From CALKHT01 sp964511575 (lineage in GTDB: Bacteria; Planctomycetota; Phycisphaerae; Phycisphaerales; Phycisphaeraceae), in assembly GCA_964511575.1 (NCBI GenBank), contig CAZEFM010000004.1, forward strand, positions 29,049 to 93,048: 64,000 nt of DNA, in the 5' to 3' direction. Below the pieces are notes generated by a model. It was not told the DNA's origin. It made no database searches and worked only from the letters and a program-made list of their open reading frames with translations. Every line of letters begins with the position of its first letter. Position 1 is the stretch's first letter. Shown here in pieces: positions 34,700 to 43,775 of the stretch. The position numbers were made by a program, and so were the translations under genes.

Positions 34700-35473
34700 T
34701 CAGGCCGCTTCCTGTTCCTCGGCCTTGCGGGCGGAGGGGGGCAGGAAGGTTCGCAGTTTCTGTTCGACGATTCGGGGGTTGTCGCCCGACTGGATCGCCA
34801 TGACGCCTTTGATGATGATGGTTTTGTAGAGCACTTCCTCGGCCGATCGGCGTTGCAGTCGGTCGGACAGAGGCAGGGCGAAGGCATTGGCGATGATCGC
34901 GCCGTACATGGTGGTAAGGATGGCGACCGCCATACCCGGGCCGATCTTCGACGGGTCATCCATGTTCTGGAGCATGATGACCAGCCCGACGAGGGTGCCG
35001 ATCATGCCCAGCGCGGGGGCATACTTGCCCATCGAATCCATGACGCTCTTGCCGTTGGCGTGACGTTCGATGACGTTGTCCAGTTCGTTGTTGAGGATCT
35101 GTTCGATCAGCTCCGGGTCGGTGCCATCGACCGCCATCTGAATGCCCTTGACGATGAAGGGGTCTTCGATGTCGCGGGTGACGTTTTCCAGGCTCAGAAT
35201 GCCATCGCGTCGGGCGATCTCGGCAAACGAAACCAGATCCTCGATGAGCTTTTCGATGTTGTAGGTGGTTCCGAAAAAGCCTTTGCGGATGAAGGTGAAG
35301 ATCTGCTTGACCGTTCGCATCGGGAAGCAGAAGAAGACGAGCGTGACGCTGCCTCCGACAACCATGATGAGGCTGGGCACATCAACGAAAAACCGGATGT
35401 CCCCGCCGGCGAGGATCGCCCAGAGGATCAGCGCCCACGTACCCATAAACCCGAAGAGTATGCCCAAATCCAT
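34700..35473 (-). CDS. motA: Flagellar stator protein MotA
   Basis: The 257-residue product is a MotA/PomA-type stator subunit with four membrane helices: LGILFGFMGTWALILWAILAG, DVPSLIMVVGGSVTLVFFCFP, APALGMIGTLVGLVIMLQNM and AVAILTTMYGAIIANAFALPL. The conserved PxxGMIGTLVGLV (Pro residues at APALG and the GPGMAVAILTTMYG motif) are intact. The C-terminus is basic. The start at 35473 is the last base before a long gap that contains a repeat shared with position 53.7 kb. Confidence 0.95.
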   Translation of the reverse strand: MDLGILFGFMGTWALILWAILAGGDIRFFVDVPSLIMVVGGSVTLVFFCFPMRTVKQIFTFIRKGFFGTTYNIEKLIEDLVSFAEIARRDGILSLENVTRDIEDPFIVKGIQMAVDGTDPELIEQILNNELDNVIERHANGKSVMDSMGKYAPALGMIGTLVGLVIMLQNMDDPSKIGPGMAVAILTTMYGAIIANAFALPLSDRLQRRSAEEVLYKTIIIKGVMAIQSGDNPRIVEQKLRTFLPPSARKAEEQEAA

Positions 35474-35580
35474 GGCGACAACCTGGCCGGAATGATGACA
35501 CTTCCACCGTTTTATCGGTCAATGGCGGGGTGGGGCTTGAGGCGCGGGGGGAGGGGAAGGGGTGAGTGGTTGGGGGGGGA

Positions 35581-35813
35581 TTGCCGATTGGGTTCCGGTT
35601 TGTGGCGCTGGCTGTTGGCCTCGGGCCTCTGATCGCTGGCTTCGGCCGGATGTCGTCCCCCCGGGGGGGTCGTGCTGTGTCGTTTGGTTGTAACATCCTT
35701 TCAGTACACTGGTTTATGGCGATTTTGGGGGATGTCACCCCCACGACAAAGACGACATGGTCTTTTGAATTGCGGATGGCGGATTTCGGATTGCGGATTT
35801 GGTGTAAGTGCGG
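35581..35813. repeat. Long intergenic repeat, copy 1 (upstream of motA)
   Basis: About 230 bases here align with 53669-53897 at high identity in the same orientation. Shared blocks are ATTGCCGATTGGGTTCC, GGGCCTCTGATCGCTGGCTT, CGGATGTCGTCCCCC, GATTTTGGGGGATGTCACCC, and CACGACAAAGACGACATGGT followed by ggattgc/ggatttc words. TGGGGG/CCCCCA can form a hairpin. The reading frames differ between the copies, so it is not coding. Between 35474 and 36117 no gene is seen; beyond the repeat are AT-richer and low-complexity words. Confidence 0.75.
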
Positions 35814-36117
35814 TCAGTAATTAATGTTATCGCGTTCCCGCATCTGTTCACAGTCCTCTGACTTCTCACATCCGGCCTCCGACTTCTTCCGCATGTCCCT
35901 GTCACCCTGACAAATTTTTGTTTCGGGACCGTAACGGAATGGTGCCACGTTGTTTACGTGCGGTGTGGTGCGTGGCGGGGGTGACAAAAGATGACATTGG
36001 CGCGTGAAGGGGACATTCACGCTGGACACGCTCATTCTATCCTAATAGAATACGAAAATCAATGGGCGAGCCGCGATGTCACGCCCCACGCTCGCTCCAC
36101 GCTCCACGCCTCACCTC

Positions 36118-36315
36118 TCACGTCGGTGGCAGGAGTTTCCGGAGGCTGCGGCCGTACTCGATCGCGAGGTTGACCACTTCCTCCATGGATTCCTTGACCA
36201 CGATGTGATCGCCGTTCACCAGCTTGATGATGGTGTCGGGGTTCGCCTCGACCGTGCGGATCAGGTCGGCGTTGACGACGATGCGCTGGTTGTTGAGTCG
36301 CGTGACGGTGATCAT
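36118..36315 (-). CDS. flbD: Flagellar protein FlbD/SwrD-like
   Basis: The 65-residue product, MITVTRLNNQRIVVNADLI onward with ANPDTIIKLVNGDHIVVKESMEEVVNLAIEYG, matches the small FlbD (SwrD) family that lies next to flgE and motA in many flagellar operons and is needed for full stator power in Bacillus. There is no membrane segment. It has the expected neighbours here. Confidence 0.93.
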   Translation of the reverse strand: MITVTRLNNQRIVVNADLIRTVEANPDTIIKLVNGDHIVVKESMEEVVNLAIEYGRSLRKLLPPT

Positions 36316-36390
36316 GGGGGGGTGTGGTGAGTGGTGGAGTGGTGAGTGGTGTTGATTGACCCCTCACGCCTCACCCCTCACGCCTCTTGG
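36316..36390. repeat. Junction inverted-repeat element 7 (flgE / flbD)
   Basis: A run of GTGGTGAGTGGTGGAGTGG and a run of CCCCTCACGCCTCACCCCTC face each other across TTGATTGA. These are imperfect inverted arms of the words gtggtgag / ctcacgcc. It ends directly at the flgE stop codon and starts at the flbD start. The same words, CACGCTCCACGCCTCACC, occur at 36077-36120 after flbD. Confidence 0.45.
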
Positions 36391-36391
36391 C

Positions 36392-38101
36392 TTATCTCAC
36401 GGATTGCATGAGTTCCTGGATGAGTCGGTCGCTGGTGGTCATGACGCGGGAACTGGCGGAGAACCCGGTGGAGGCGGTGATGAGGTTGATGAACTCCTGG
36501 GAGAGTTCGACGTTGCTCAGTTCCAGTGCGCCGCCGACCATGCGTCCGGTGCCGCCTGACCCGGCGGTGACGATCTGCGCCTCGCCGCTGTTGGCGGTGA
36601 CCTGAAAGAGGTTGGCGCCGATTTCCTTGAGGCCCTGCGGGTTGGTGAACTTGGCGACGGCGATGCGGCCGAGCGTTCGCAACAGGTTGTTGGAGTAGAT
36701 GCCGGTGATGGTGCCATCCTCACCGACGGCGAAGTCCTGAAGGGTTCCGGTGGCAGCGCCGTCCTGCCATTCGGCGTTGAACTGGCTTTGGGTGTCCGCC
36801 AGCGCGGTGAGCGTGCCGCCGGTGTCCTGAAACAGGAGGTTGATGGGCAGGGGGGTTTGGGCGCCGGTGCCATCGCGGTCGATGATGATGGATGTGCCGC
36901 TGGACGAGATCACCTTGCCGTTGTTGTCGAAGGTGAGGGTGCCGGTGCCCAGCACGCGGTCCAGGTCGGTGTCGTCGGCGCTTTCGGCATAGAAACGCCA
37001 CGAGGTGCCTGCGTTGGTTTTCGATTCGAGCACCATCGTCATGTGCACCATGGATTGATTGCCCAGCGAGTCGTAGGTGACGAAGGTGGTGCGTGCCGAC
37101 TCGCCATCGGCGTTCTGGGTCTGGTTCCAGGTGAAGGGCAGCGTGGCGGTGGAGTTCTTGTTGACGATGATGTTGGCGGTGTCGATGGTGATGTTGTTGA
37201 CTGTGCCGGTGTTGCCGTTGACGACGATTTCGCCGGCGGCGGAGACGGTGATGCCGGCGTTGGGGTCGGCTTCGGAGTTCAGGCCGAGGACTTCATCCAT
37301 GAAGTTGAGGAAATCGGACAGCAGCAGTCCGAAGGCGTCGCTTTCGGTGGTGTTGGCTGCGCCGACTTCGAAGGTGTGATCGGGCAGGTTTGCGCCGCCC
37401 TTGGCTGCGCCGGAGACGGTGATGACATCGCCGAGGTTGAACAGTTGCGTGCCATCGGCGTTGAAGAGTGCGGTGAGCGCGGAGGCGGCGGTGGCGGGGA
37501 TGGTGGCGGCGGCGTCGAGGTAGAGCGGGCCGCTGGTGGTGATGGAGCCGATGGTCGCCACGTCGCCGGCGGCGTTGAGGTTGCCGGAGAAGGCGACGTT
37601 TTCGGTGGCTTTGGCGAGTGTGTCGCCGAGGGGGATGTGCACATCGACGAGCGTGGCGGTGTTGACGTTGCCCTGATCATCGACGCCGTAGCCCTGTACC
37701 AGGCCACCGTCCTTGGTGAGTCGCAGGTCGCGGTCGAGGACGAAGTTTCCCGCGCGGGTGTAGGAGGGGACGCCGCTGTGGTTGATGATGAAAAAGCCGC
37801 CCCCTTCAAGGGCGACGTCGGTGTTCACGCCGGTGGGTTGGATGGTGCCGCCGGCGAAGTTGCGGGTGATTGCGCCGAGTCGGGTGCCCAGGCCGACCTG
37901 TGCGGGGTTGCTGCCGCCCAGGTCGCCGTTGGGGGCGGAGGCGCTGCGCAGGTTCTGAAGGATGTGGGACTCAAAGGTGAGTCGACTTCCCTTGAAGCCG
38001 GGGGTGTTGGCGTTGGCGATATTGTTGCCCGAGATGGTGAGCATCTGCGAGTGGGTGGATAGGCCGCTCAAGCCGGTGTACAGCGAATTGGTCAGACCCA
38101 T
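36392..38101 (-). CDS. flgE: Flagellar hook protein FlgE
   Basis: FlgE is the subunit of the flagellar hook. The 569-residue product has the conserved N-terminus MGLTNSLYTGLSGLSTHSQMLTISGNNIANANTPGFKGS, the GGFFIINHSG and YTRAGNFVLDRDLRL core, and the conserved C-terminus GALELSNVELSQEFINLITASTGFSASSRVMTTSDRLIQELM. The longer middle is a species-specific surface domain. GTG-rich low-complexity sequence borders it downstream. Confidence 0.96.
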   Translation of the reverse strand: MGLTNSLYTGLSGLSTHSQMLTISGNNIANANTPGFKGSRLTFESHILQNLRSASAPNGDLGGSNPAQVGLGTRLGAITRNFAGGTIQPTGVNTDVALEGGGFFIINHSGVPSYTRAGNFVLDRDLRLTKDGGLVQGYGVDDQGNVNTATLVDVHIPLGDTLAKATENVAFSGNLNAAGDVATIGSITTSGPLYLDAAATIPATAASALTALFNADGTQLFNLGDVITVSGAAKGGANLPDHTFEVGAANTTESDAFGLLLSDFLNFMDEVLGLNSEADPNAGITVSAAGEIVVNGNTGTVNNITIDTANIIVNKNSTATLPFTWNQTQNADGESARTTFVTYDSLGNQSMVHMTMVLESKTNAGTSWRFYAESADDTDLDRVLGTGTLTFDNNGKVISSSGTSIIIDRDGTGAQTPLPINLLFQDTGGTLTALADTQSQFNAEWQDGAATGTLQDFAVGEDGTITGIYSNNLLRTLGRIAVAKFTNPQGLKEIGANLFQVTANSGEAQIVTAGSGGTGRMVGGALELSNVELSQEFINLITASTGFSASSRVMTTSDRLIQELMQSVR

Positions 38102-38211
38102 GGTGCGATTCTCCGTGCATGATCACTGCCGGGCGATGCCTCGGCAGGTTGGTTTTCAGTTTCGCGTGACGTGTATGGTTGCATGCGTCAAGCGGTTGGT
38201 CGTTGATTCGC

Positions 38212-38484
38212 TCAGGCGCGGCCCTGCAGAAGGTCGCGGAGCGAAGCGTTTTCGATGCGATCCACCTGAGCGAGCGATGCCAGCGGCGACGGCGCGGTCG
38301 GCTTGGCTGCGTCGGTGGATTCGGTGTTATCCGTAGCGTCGGCCTGCTTGGCCGCTTCGAGCAGCGCTTCGAAGCTTTGCTGCTCGATGGGCGGCTTGCC
38401 TGGCGCGGTCGGCGTCGTTGCAGACGCACCCGCGATGGGGCGGACAGCCGGTTCAAGCATGCGAAGCAGATGCGAAGCGCCCAT
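38212..38484 (-). CDS. Flagellar operon protein (small, between flgD and flgE)
   Basis: The 90-residue product begins at ATG 38484, which has AAGGA 8 bases upstream. It is mostly low complexity, but the ends SFEALLEAAKQ and SLAQVDRIENASLRDLLQGRA resemble the family of short flagellar operon proteins that sit before flgE in many bacteria. Function is unknown; possibly a hook assembly aid. The call rests mainly on position. Confidence 0.6.
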   Translation of the reverse strand: MGASHLLRMLEPAVRPIAGASATTPTAPGKPPIEQQSFEALLEAAKQADATDNTESTDAAKPTAPSPLASLAQVDRIENASLRDLLQGRA

Positions 38485-38495
38485 CAGAGGTTCCT

Positions 38496-38915
38496 TCACC
38501 CATTGGCATTGCCGACGCGGGTGACGCGGTCGACCGACAGGGACATGCCGTTGTCCAGTTCGAGGTAGGTCTTCTTGTTCTGAATGCGAACGGAAGTGAC
38601 CAGCCCGTTGATGCGGTTGTTGCTGTTGTCGATGCCTTCGACGAGCTTGCCGATCATTCCGCTGGCGGCGGAGACGCCGTTCTGCATGACGAGCGCTTCG
38701 AGGCGTTCCTGCAGCGAGAGCTGGCTTTCGATGTTGCGCAGGCTGCTGATCTGTTCGAGGATGGCGCTGGTGTCGGCCGGTTTCATGGGATCCTGCTGCG
38801 TCAGTTCGCTGAGCATGATTTTGATGAACTGATCGGAGCTGAGATCGGAAAACTGGTTGGGCACGCGTGTGCTGGGATCGAAACCGGGTTGTCCGATGGC
38901 GGAAGCGGCTGACAT
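38496..38915 (-). CDS. flgD: Hook capping protein FlgD
   Basis: FlgD is the scaffold that caps the growing hook. The 139-residue product from ATG 38915 contains the conserved SDQFIKIMLSELTQQDPMKPADTSAILEQISSLRNIESQ, then SAASGMIGKLVEG and the small C-domain that resembles a Tudor/FnIII unit. It is short, as in other planctomycetes and Firmicutes. It lies between fliK and the small operon protein with 11-base gaps on each side. Confidence 0.93.
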   Translation of the reverse strand: MSAASAIGQPGFDPSTRVPNQFSDLSSDQFIKIMLSELTQQDPMKPADTSAILEQISSLRNIESQLSLQERLEALVMQNGVSAASGMIGKLVEGIDNSNNRINGLVTSVRIQNKKTYLELDNGMSLSVDRVTRVGNANG

Positions 38916-38926
38916 GATGGACCCTT

Positions 38927-40174
38927 TCACGCAAGTTCGTTGACGATGTCGGCGAAGCGCACGGGGACGCGGGCATCACGCTGGGCGTGATGGTTGGCGT
39001 GATCGTCGCGACGATCGGAAGCGCCATCGTTGAAGTGACCGCGGCTGCGGCCATCGTCGGTGGGCGCGCGATGGTCGGGCGAGGCGTCGCTGTTCGCCGA
39101 GTTGTTGGTGTTGGTGGGCAGGTTCTGCACCTGCAGACGTTCGACGGTGAGCCCCTGGTTTTCGAGGCTGCTGCGAAGCTGTGCCAACTGTTGGTTGAGC
39201 AGTTGCTGCACGTGGGGCGTTTCGCTTTGCAGCGATGCGCTGACGGTGCCCTGGCTCACCTGCAGTTCGATGCGGACGAAGCCGAGTTCGGGCGGGCTGA
39301 GTCGCAGCGTGACGGACCCGCCGCGCTGGTTGAGCGCGTGCTGCAGGCCGCGCGCGACGCGCGCCACGTTGGCGGTGTCGCCATCGATCTCCTGATCGGG
39401 CGGGGCGAGAATGCCGGTGGGGGGCGTTGCTTCGGCTGCGGATTCGGGCATGCTGGGCGCAGCGGCGCTGGGCGTTGAGGCGTTCACCGCCAACAGGTTG
39501 GCGGTTTGATCGATCGCACGCGCGGCGGCAGCGGTGGATGGCGATGTCGCGGTGCCGGGCGCGGGCGCGACGGCGGCACGCGCGGGGGTTTGCTCGGCGG
39601 AGGATTCGTCCGACGTTTCGCCATCCGCGGTGTCGGTGAGCGTTGCCTCCGTGGTAGGCGGGACGTCGAGCAAAGCGGCATCGTCGAGCGGTTGCGGCGC
39701 GGCAGTGTGCTTCGCTGACGGAGCGTTGGGACGCACCGGCGATGCGGCGGCGGCTTCGTTCGAAGCAGTCGCGGTGGCAGTGGAGGTGTTCAGAGCGACG
39801 GCGGCATCGACGGGATGCAACACCTCCGCATCGGCTGCATCAGCCGCGTTCGGCGTGCTCGACGTCGTGTCCTGCGTGGTCTCATCCTCGCTGCGCTCGT
39901 CGATATCGTCGGCTTCCTTCGAGGAAGTGGCGTTGTCGCGGTCGTTCGATCGCGCGGCAGCGGGGCGGTTGTAGCGCTCCGATGGGCGAGCTTCGGCAGG
40001 GCGCGACGACCGCGCCCATTCCGCTGTGCCGCGGTTGCTCTGCGCCTGTGCCAGTGTGCGGTCGAACGATTGCGATGCGCGAGCGACGCCCGGCACGTTC
40101 ACCGCCTGCGACGTCGATGACACATTCGTCAACCGCTGCGGGGCGGCGACAACCTGCGAAAGCAGCAAACTCAT
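38927..40174 (-). CDS. fliK: Flagellar hook-length control protein FliK
   Basis: FliK measures hook length and signals FlhB to switch substrates. The 415-residue product is low complexity (Ala, Thr, Asp, Pro, residues about 40-270), as expected for the ruler part. It then has the compact C-terminal Flg_hook domain SVTLRLSPPELGFVRIELQVSQGTVSASLQSETPHVQQLLNQQLAQLRSSLENQGLTVERLQV. Its start overlaps the MotE-like gene stop by 4 bases. Confidence 0.93.
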   Translation of the reverse strand: MSLLLSQVVAAPQRLTNVSSTSQAVNVPGVARASQSFDRTLAQAQSNRGTAEWARSSRPAEARPSERYNRPAAARSNDRDNATSSKEADDIDERSEDETTQDTTSSTPNAADAADAEVLHPVDAAVALNTSTATATASNEAAAASPVRPNAPSAKHTAAPQPLDDAALLDVPPTTEATLTDTADGETSDESSAEQTPARAAVAPAPGTATSPSTAAAARAIDQTANLLAVNASTPSAAAPSMPESAAEATPPTGILAPPDQEIDGDTANVARVARGLQHALNQRGGSVTLRLSPPELGFVRIELQVSQGTVSASLQSETPHVQQLLNQQLAQLRSSLENQGLTVERLQVQNLPTNTNNSANSDASPDHRAPTDDGRSRGHFNDGASDRRDDHANHHAQRDARVPVRFADIVNELA

Positions 40175-40905
40175 ATCGCGGGTCCTCCCTGCCCCGGCCG
40201 ACCGCCGGTGTATTCCATTGCGCCCGTGTCAATGCCGCGCTGACGCAAGCGCTCGATCAGCATCGTGCCCTGCGGCACTTCCTGCGGCGATTTGAACTCG
40301 CCGAGCACCGCCGCCGCCTTGCGCACCTGCATGGCCGCGAGATACTCGACGACTTCCTCCGTTTGGCCGTTTTCAAGCAGTTCCTGGAACATCTGCTTCG
40401 CCTGCTTCGGCCGCAGTTGCTCGTACAGCTTCACTGCCTGCTGGAAGTCTTCACTTTCACGTCGCTCGCGTTCCGCGTTGATTCGTTCATCGAGTGCGGC
40501 ACGCTCGCGCTCGATCGCCTCGCGTTCCGCCGCCAGCAGGGCCGCGCTGTTGGCGAGCATCGCATGCAGGTCGCGCACCTCCCGGCGAACGCGGTCGTAA
40601 ATGACGTTGGACATGTCATCGCTCTGCTGCGCCGCATCGAGCCGCTCGAACATCGTCTGCGATCCGGTGGATACCTGCCGCAGCCAGGCGAGGTGCTCCA
40701 CCTCCTCCTGCGTTTGCGCCGCGAGTCGCGCTTCCTCTTCCTGCTGCGCCTTTTCCTCTTCAATGGTCATGCGGAACATGTCGTAGACCCGGCGGATGCG
40801 TTCGGTGTCGAGCCGATCCTCGGCGCGCAGCCACACGACGAATCCCGCCGCCGCCAGAAAATGCAGCAGGAGCAGAATGCACAACACATTCCACGCAAGC
40901 TTCAC
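40171..40905 (-). CDS. MotE-like flagellar membrane protein (coiled coil, MgtE-N-like)
   Basis: The 244-residue product has one N-terminal membrane helix (VLCILLLLHFLAAAGFVVWL), a long charged coiled coil (residues about 50-165), and a helical repeat domain: FQQAVKLYEQLRPKQAKQMFQELLENGQTEEVVEYLAAMQVRKAAAVLGEF. The last part resembles the MgtE N-domain, which MotE proteins use in the periplasm to chaperone MotC. Here it lies between fliJ and fliK, the position often held by such genes in other flagellar operons. Start and stop overlap both neighbours by 4 bases. Confidence 0.72.
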   Translation of the reverse strand: MKLAWNVLCILLLLHFLAAAGFVVWLRAEDRLDTERIRRVYDMFRMTIEEEKAQQEEEARLAAQTQEEVEHLAWLRQVSTGSQTMFERLDAAQQSDDMSNVIYDRVRREVRDLHAMLANSAALLAAEREAIERERAALDERINAERERRESEDFQQAVKLYEQLRPKQAKQMFQELLENGQTEEVVEYLAAMQVRKAAAVLGEFKSPQEVPQGTMLIERLRQRGIDTGAMEYTGGRPGQGGPAI

Positions 40906-41363
40906 GTCGTTGCTCCGGTCATGAGTTGCCGCGCATACGCCTGGGTGGCGATGTCATCAAGCTCGATGGCTTCGCGGCGGTTCTGTTCGCGTTGCCATTG
41001 CTCCTTCTCGCGGTCGCGCAGCAGTTCCATCGCCTTGCGCTGTCGCATGGCATCGGCGAGTCGGCTGCGCGCCGCGGTGATCTGCTGCTCCAGCCGCGCC
41101 AGCTCGCGCACGATCTGTTCGGCACGGATGCTGGTCTGCGCGCTGTAGCGCGTGAAGTGGCCGACGCGCTCCAGATCAACCCTGCCCACCAGTGTGTCGC
41201 CCAGATCGCGCTTGGCCTGGCTGATGGTGCGCTGCATGTCGCCGAGCTGATTCTGCACGATCATCTTCTGACGCAGCAGCTTCGCCAGTTCGCGCTGCTT
41301 TTCGTCTTCGACGATCTGTCGCTGTTTCAGCACGGTGTCGTAGCGGAATTTGAACGTGGCCAT
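40902..41363 (-). CDS. fliJ: Flagellar export protein FliJ
   Basis: FliJ is the central coiled-coil stalk of the export ATPase and links it to FlhA. The 153-residue product begins MATFKFRYDTVLKQRQIVEDEKQRELAKLLRQKM, the FliJ signature, and is one long antiparallel coiled coil rich in Arg, Gln and Glu. It follows fliI by 44 bases. Confidence 0.92.
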   Translation of the reverse strand: MATFKFRYDTVLKQRQIVEDEKQRELAKLLRQKMIVQNQLGDMQRTISQAKRDLGDTLVGRVDLERVGHFTRYSAQTSIRAEQIVRELARLEQQITAARSRLADAMRQRKAMELLRDREKEQWQREQNRREAIELDDIATQAYARQLMTGATT

Positions 41364-41407
41364 GACGTCCCTGTCTCAAAACGTGCGGCGATCCGTGCCG
41401 CGTGTTT

Positions 41408-42781
41408 TCACCTTCGCATCTGCTGCGGGCGCGCCAGTTGTTGACGTGTTCCCGTCAGCTTCTGTTGCAGCGCCATGAGCAGCCCGCGCGCGGCGGTGTA
41501 GCCGCCAGCGACCTTTTCGTTGCGGCCCTGCTGCAGCAGTTGATCGATCATCGGCTTGCAGGCGATCGCCAGATCGAAGTCCGGGTTGCTGCCCGCGGCA
41601 TACGCGCCGATGTTCACCAGATCCTCCACCTGCCGATATGCCGCCACCAGCTTCAACACCTCACGCTTCGCCTCGCGATGCTCCGCATCGATCACCTGAT
41701 CACACACACGGCTGATCGAACCGAGCACATCAATCGCCGGCCAGTGCCCCTTGTCCGCAAGGTCACGGCTGAGCAGGATGTGACCATCGAGAATGCTGCG
41801 CGCCGCATCGGCGATCGGCTCGTTCATGTCGTCGCCTTCAACGAGCACAGCGTAAAACCCCGTGATCGAACCGCGCGATGTGCGACCGCTGCGCTCCAGC
41901 AGCCGAGGCAGCGTGGCGAACACACTGGGCGGATAACCCTTGGTTGCAGGCGGTTCGCCGGCGGCAAGTCCCACCTCACGCTGCGCCTGACAGAAGCGTG
42001 TCAGCGAATCCATGATCAGCAGCACGTTTTTGCCCTGATCGCGAAAGTGTTCGGCAATGGTTGTCGCCACGAGTGCGGAACGAATGCGAAGCAGTGCGGG
42101 CTCATCGCTCGTCGCACACACCACGACCGACGAAGCAAGCCCTTCAGGCCCGAGATTGTTTTCGATGAAGTCGCGTACTTCCCGGCCGCGCTCACCCACC
42201 ATGGCGATCACGGTCACATCCGCCGCCGTGTGCCGCGCCATCGTGCCCAGCACGGTGCTCTTGCCCACACCCGGTGCGGCAAAAACACCCAATCGCTGAC
42301 CACTGCCGACGCAAAGCAACGTGTCGATCGCACGCACACCCGTTGCCAGCGGCGTGTCGATCACCGGCCGATCCAACGGGTCGACCGGCGTGCCGTGCAA
42401 CGGTCGCGGCGTCAGGTCGCGCGGCGCGGGCTTGCCGTCCATCACGTTGCCCAGCCCGTCCAGCACCCGCCCCAGCAGCGCATCACCCACGCGAACGCTT
42501 TGCGTGTATTCCTCAGCCACCACCGCATTGCCACGCCGCACGCCCGCCGTCGAACCCAGCGGCACCACAATCGTCTGTTCGCGATCGAACCCCACGACCT
42601 CGCCCATGAGCGATGTTTCGTTCCGACCCTGCTGCGAGGTGACGATGCGCACGCTCGAACCGATCGGCACCGGCAGGTCGATCACACGCACCGCCAGGCC
42701 ACGCACCTCCGTCACCGTGCCGCGCAGCTCCAACGCGGCGGCGTGTTCAATGAGGGCGATCTGGTCATCCAGCAGCGTCAT
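41408..42781 (-). CDS. fliI: Flagellar export ATPase FliI
   Basis: FliI is the hexameric ATPase that unfolds and feeds export substrates. The 457-residue product has the family N-domain (VTEVRGLAVRVIDLPVPIG), a Walker A motif in GVFAAPGVGKSTVLGTMARH, Walker B in NVLLIMDSLTRFCQAQREVGLAAGEPPATKGYPPSVFATLPRLLERSG, and an FYAVLVEGDDMNEPIADAARSILDGHI segment conserved in FliI/SctN. The start overlaps the fliH stop by 4 bases. Confidence 0.97.
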   Translation of the reverse strand: MTLLDDQIALIEHAAALELRGTVTEVRGLAVRVIDLPVPIGSSVRIVTSQQGRNETSLMGEVVGFDREQTIVVPLGSTAGVRRGNAVVAEEYTQSVRVGDALLGRVLDGLGNVMDGKPAPRDLTPRPLHGTPVDPLDRPVIDTPLATGVRAIDTLLCVGSGQRLGVFAAPGVGKSTVLGTMARHTAADVTVIAMVGERGREVRDFIENNLGPEGLASSVVVCATSDEPALLRIRSALVATTIAEHFRDQGKNVLLIMDSLTRFCQAQREVGLAAGEPPATKGYPPSVFATLPRLLERSGRTSRGSITGFYAVLVEGDDMNEPIADAARSILDGHILLSRDLADKGHWPAIDVLGSISRVCDQVIDAEHREAKREVLKLVAAYRQVEDLVNIGAYAAGSNPDFDLAIACKPMIDQLLQQGRNEKVAGGYTAARGLLMALQQKLTGTRQQLARPQQMRR

Positions 42782-43623
42782 GTTTCGTGCCGTGGGTTGG
42801 GGTTCTCATCCGCGTTCGATGCGTCACCGTCGCCGTCGCTGTCGCCGTCGTGCGCATTCCGATCGTTGTTCACGGCGAGCTCGTTCGACGGGCGCACTGC
42901 ATCGCGCGTGGCATCATGAGCAACCGGCATGCCACCGGGCAGTATCAACCGCACAATCCGCTCCAGTTGCGTCTCCACCGTGGCGTCCACGCGGCCCTGA
43001 CCGTAACTCACCACGCAACCTCCGGGACCGATAACCGCGTCATCCACTAATCGGACGTGCTTAAATTGCGCGAAATCGGCCAAAAGTTCCGGCATCGCCG
43101 CTTCCAGCACCGGCCGATCCGTCGGATTGATCCGCACCGTCACATCCACCGGTCGCAGCACATGCCCCAGCGCATGCGCGAGCTGATCGATGATCACCGT
43201 CTCGTCCACCTCCACCACGCGATGCACCAGCTTCTCCGCCATGCGCAGCGCCAGATGCAGCACCGCCTGTCGACCATCGCGCTCCAACGCCACACGCTGC
43301 GCTTCCACTTCGCCCGCCGCCTGCTGCCACAGCTTCTGCACGCGCTGCAGTTCCGCCTTGGCCTGATTGAGCGCATCGGCGCGGCCTTGCGCCACGCCTT
43401 GCTCATACCCTTCCTGAAAACCGCGTGCGCGGCCTTCCTCGAGCCCCTTGCCTTCCGCCTCCGCGGTAAGACGTGCCGCTTCCTCGCGTGCTTCGCGCAG
43501 AATCTGATCCGCCCGCGCCTGAGCCGCCTCCTTCAGCCGTTCCGCCTGCCGCGACAGATCCCCCAGGTCCAGCACGACCGCGTCCTTCACCAACGCCGTA
43601 GCTTGTGGGCCTTTGATAATCAT
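42778..43623 (-). CDS. fliH: Flagellar assembly protein FliH
   Basis: FliH is the regulator and peripheral stalk of FliI. The 281-residue product has the expected glycine-rich GxxxG-like repeat (GKGLEEGRARGFQEGYEQGVAQGRA, residues about 58-82), a coiled coil, and the C-terminal FliH/V-ATPase E-subunit-like domain with RPVDVTVRINPTDRPVLEAAM and VGPGGCVVSYGQGRVDATVETQLERI. A polar Asn/Asp tail follows (about 45 residues). No ribosome-binding site precedes ATG 43623: an inverted-repeat element begins 10 bases upstream. Confidence 0.93.
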   Translation of the reverse strand: MIIKGPQATALVKDAVVLDLGDLSRQAERLKEAAQARADQILREAREEAARLTAEAEGKGLEEGRARGFQEGYEQGVAQGRADALNQAKAELQRVQKLWQQAAGEVEAQRVALERDGRQAVLHLALRMAEKLVHRVVEVDETVIIDQLAHALGHVLRPVDVTVRINPTDRPVLEAAMPELLADFAQFKHVRLVDDAVIGPGGCVVSYGQGRVDATVETQLERIVRLILPGGMPVAHDATRDAVRPSNELAVNNDRNAHDGDSDGDGDASNADENPNPRHET

Positions 43624-43633
43624 GGTGTTGGTT

Positions 43634-43765
43634 TAGCCACAGATGAACACGGATGAACACAGATAAGAAAACAGAAATTGGTGAATCATCAGATTCAGCC
43701 AGATCCAGTTTCGTTCAACGTTCTGGTTTCGCCTCGCAAACGCCACCCGTGTTCATCTGTGGCTA
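43634..43765. repeat. Junction inverted-repeat element 5, MITE-like (fliG / fliH)
   Basis: The ends are near-perfect inverted repeats. Left TAGCCACAGATGAACACGG at 43634 and right CGTGTTCATCTGTGGCTA at 43765 match over 21 of 22 bases when the flanking bases are included. These are the same ends as the GxxExxY-bearing element at 28079-28482. The core of about 80 bases has no gene. It starts 10 bases before the fliH start codon and ends 10 bases after the fliG stop. Confidence 0.75.
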
Positions 43766-43775
43766 TAACGGTTTC

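Noticed and set aside
35940..35985. Possible sigma-54-like TGGCAC on the minus strand upstream of motA
   Set aside because: TGGCAC is present but no TTGC occurs at the required spacing.
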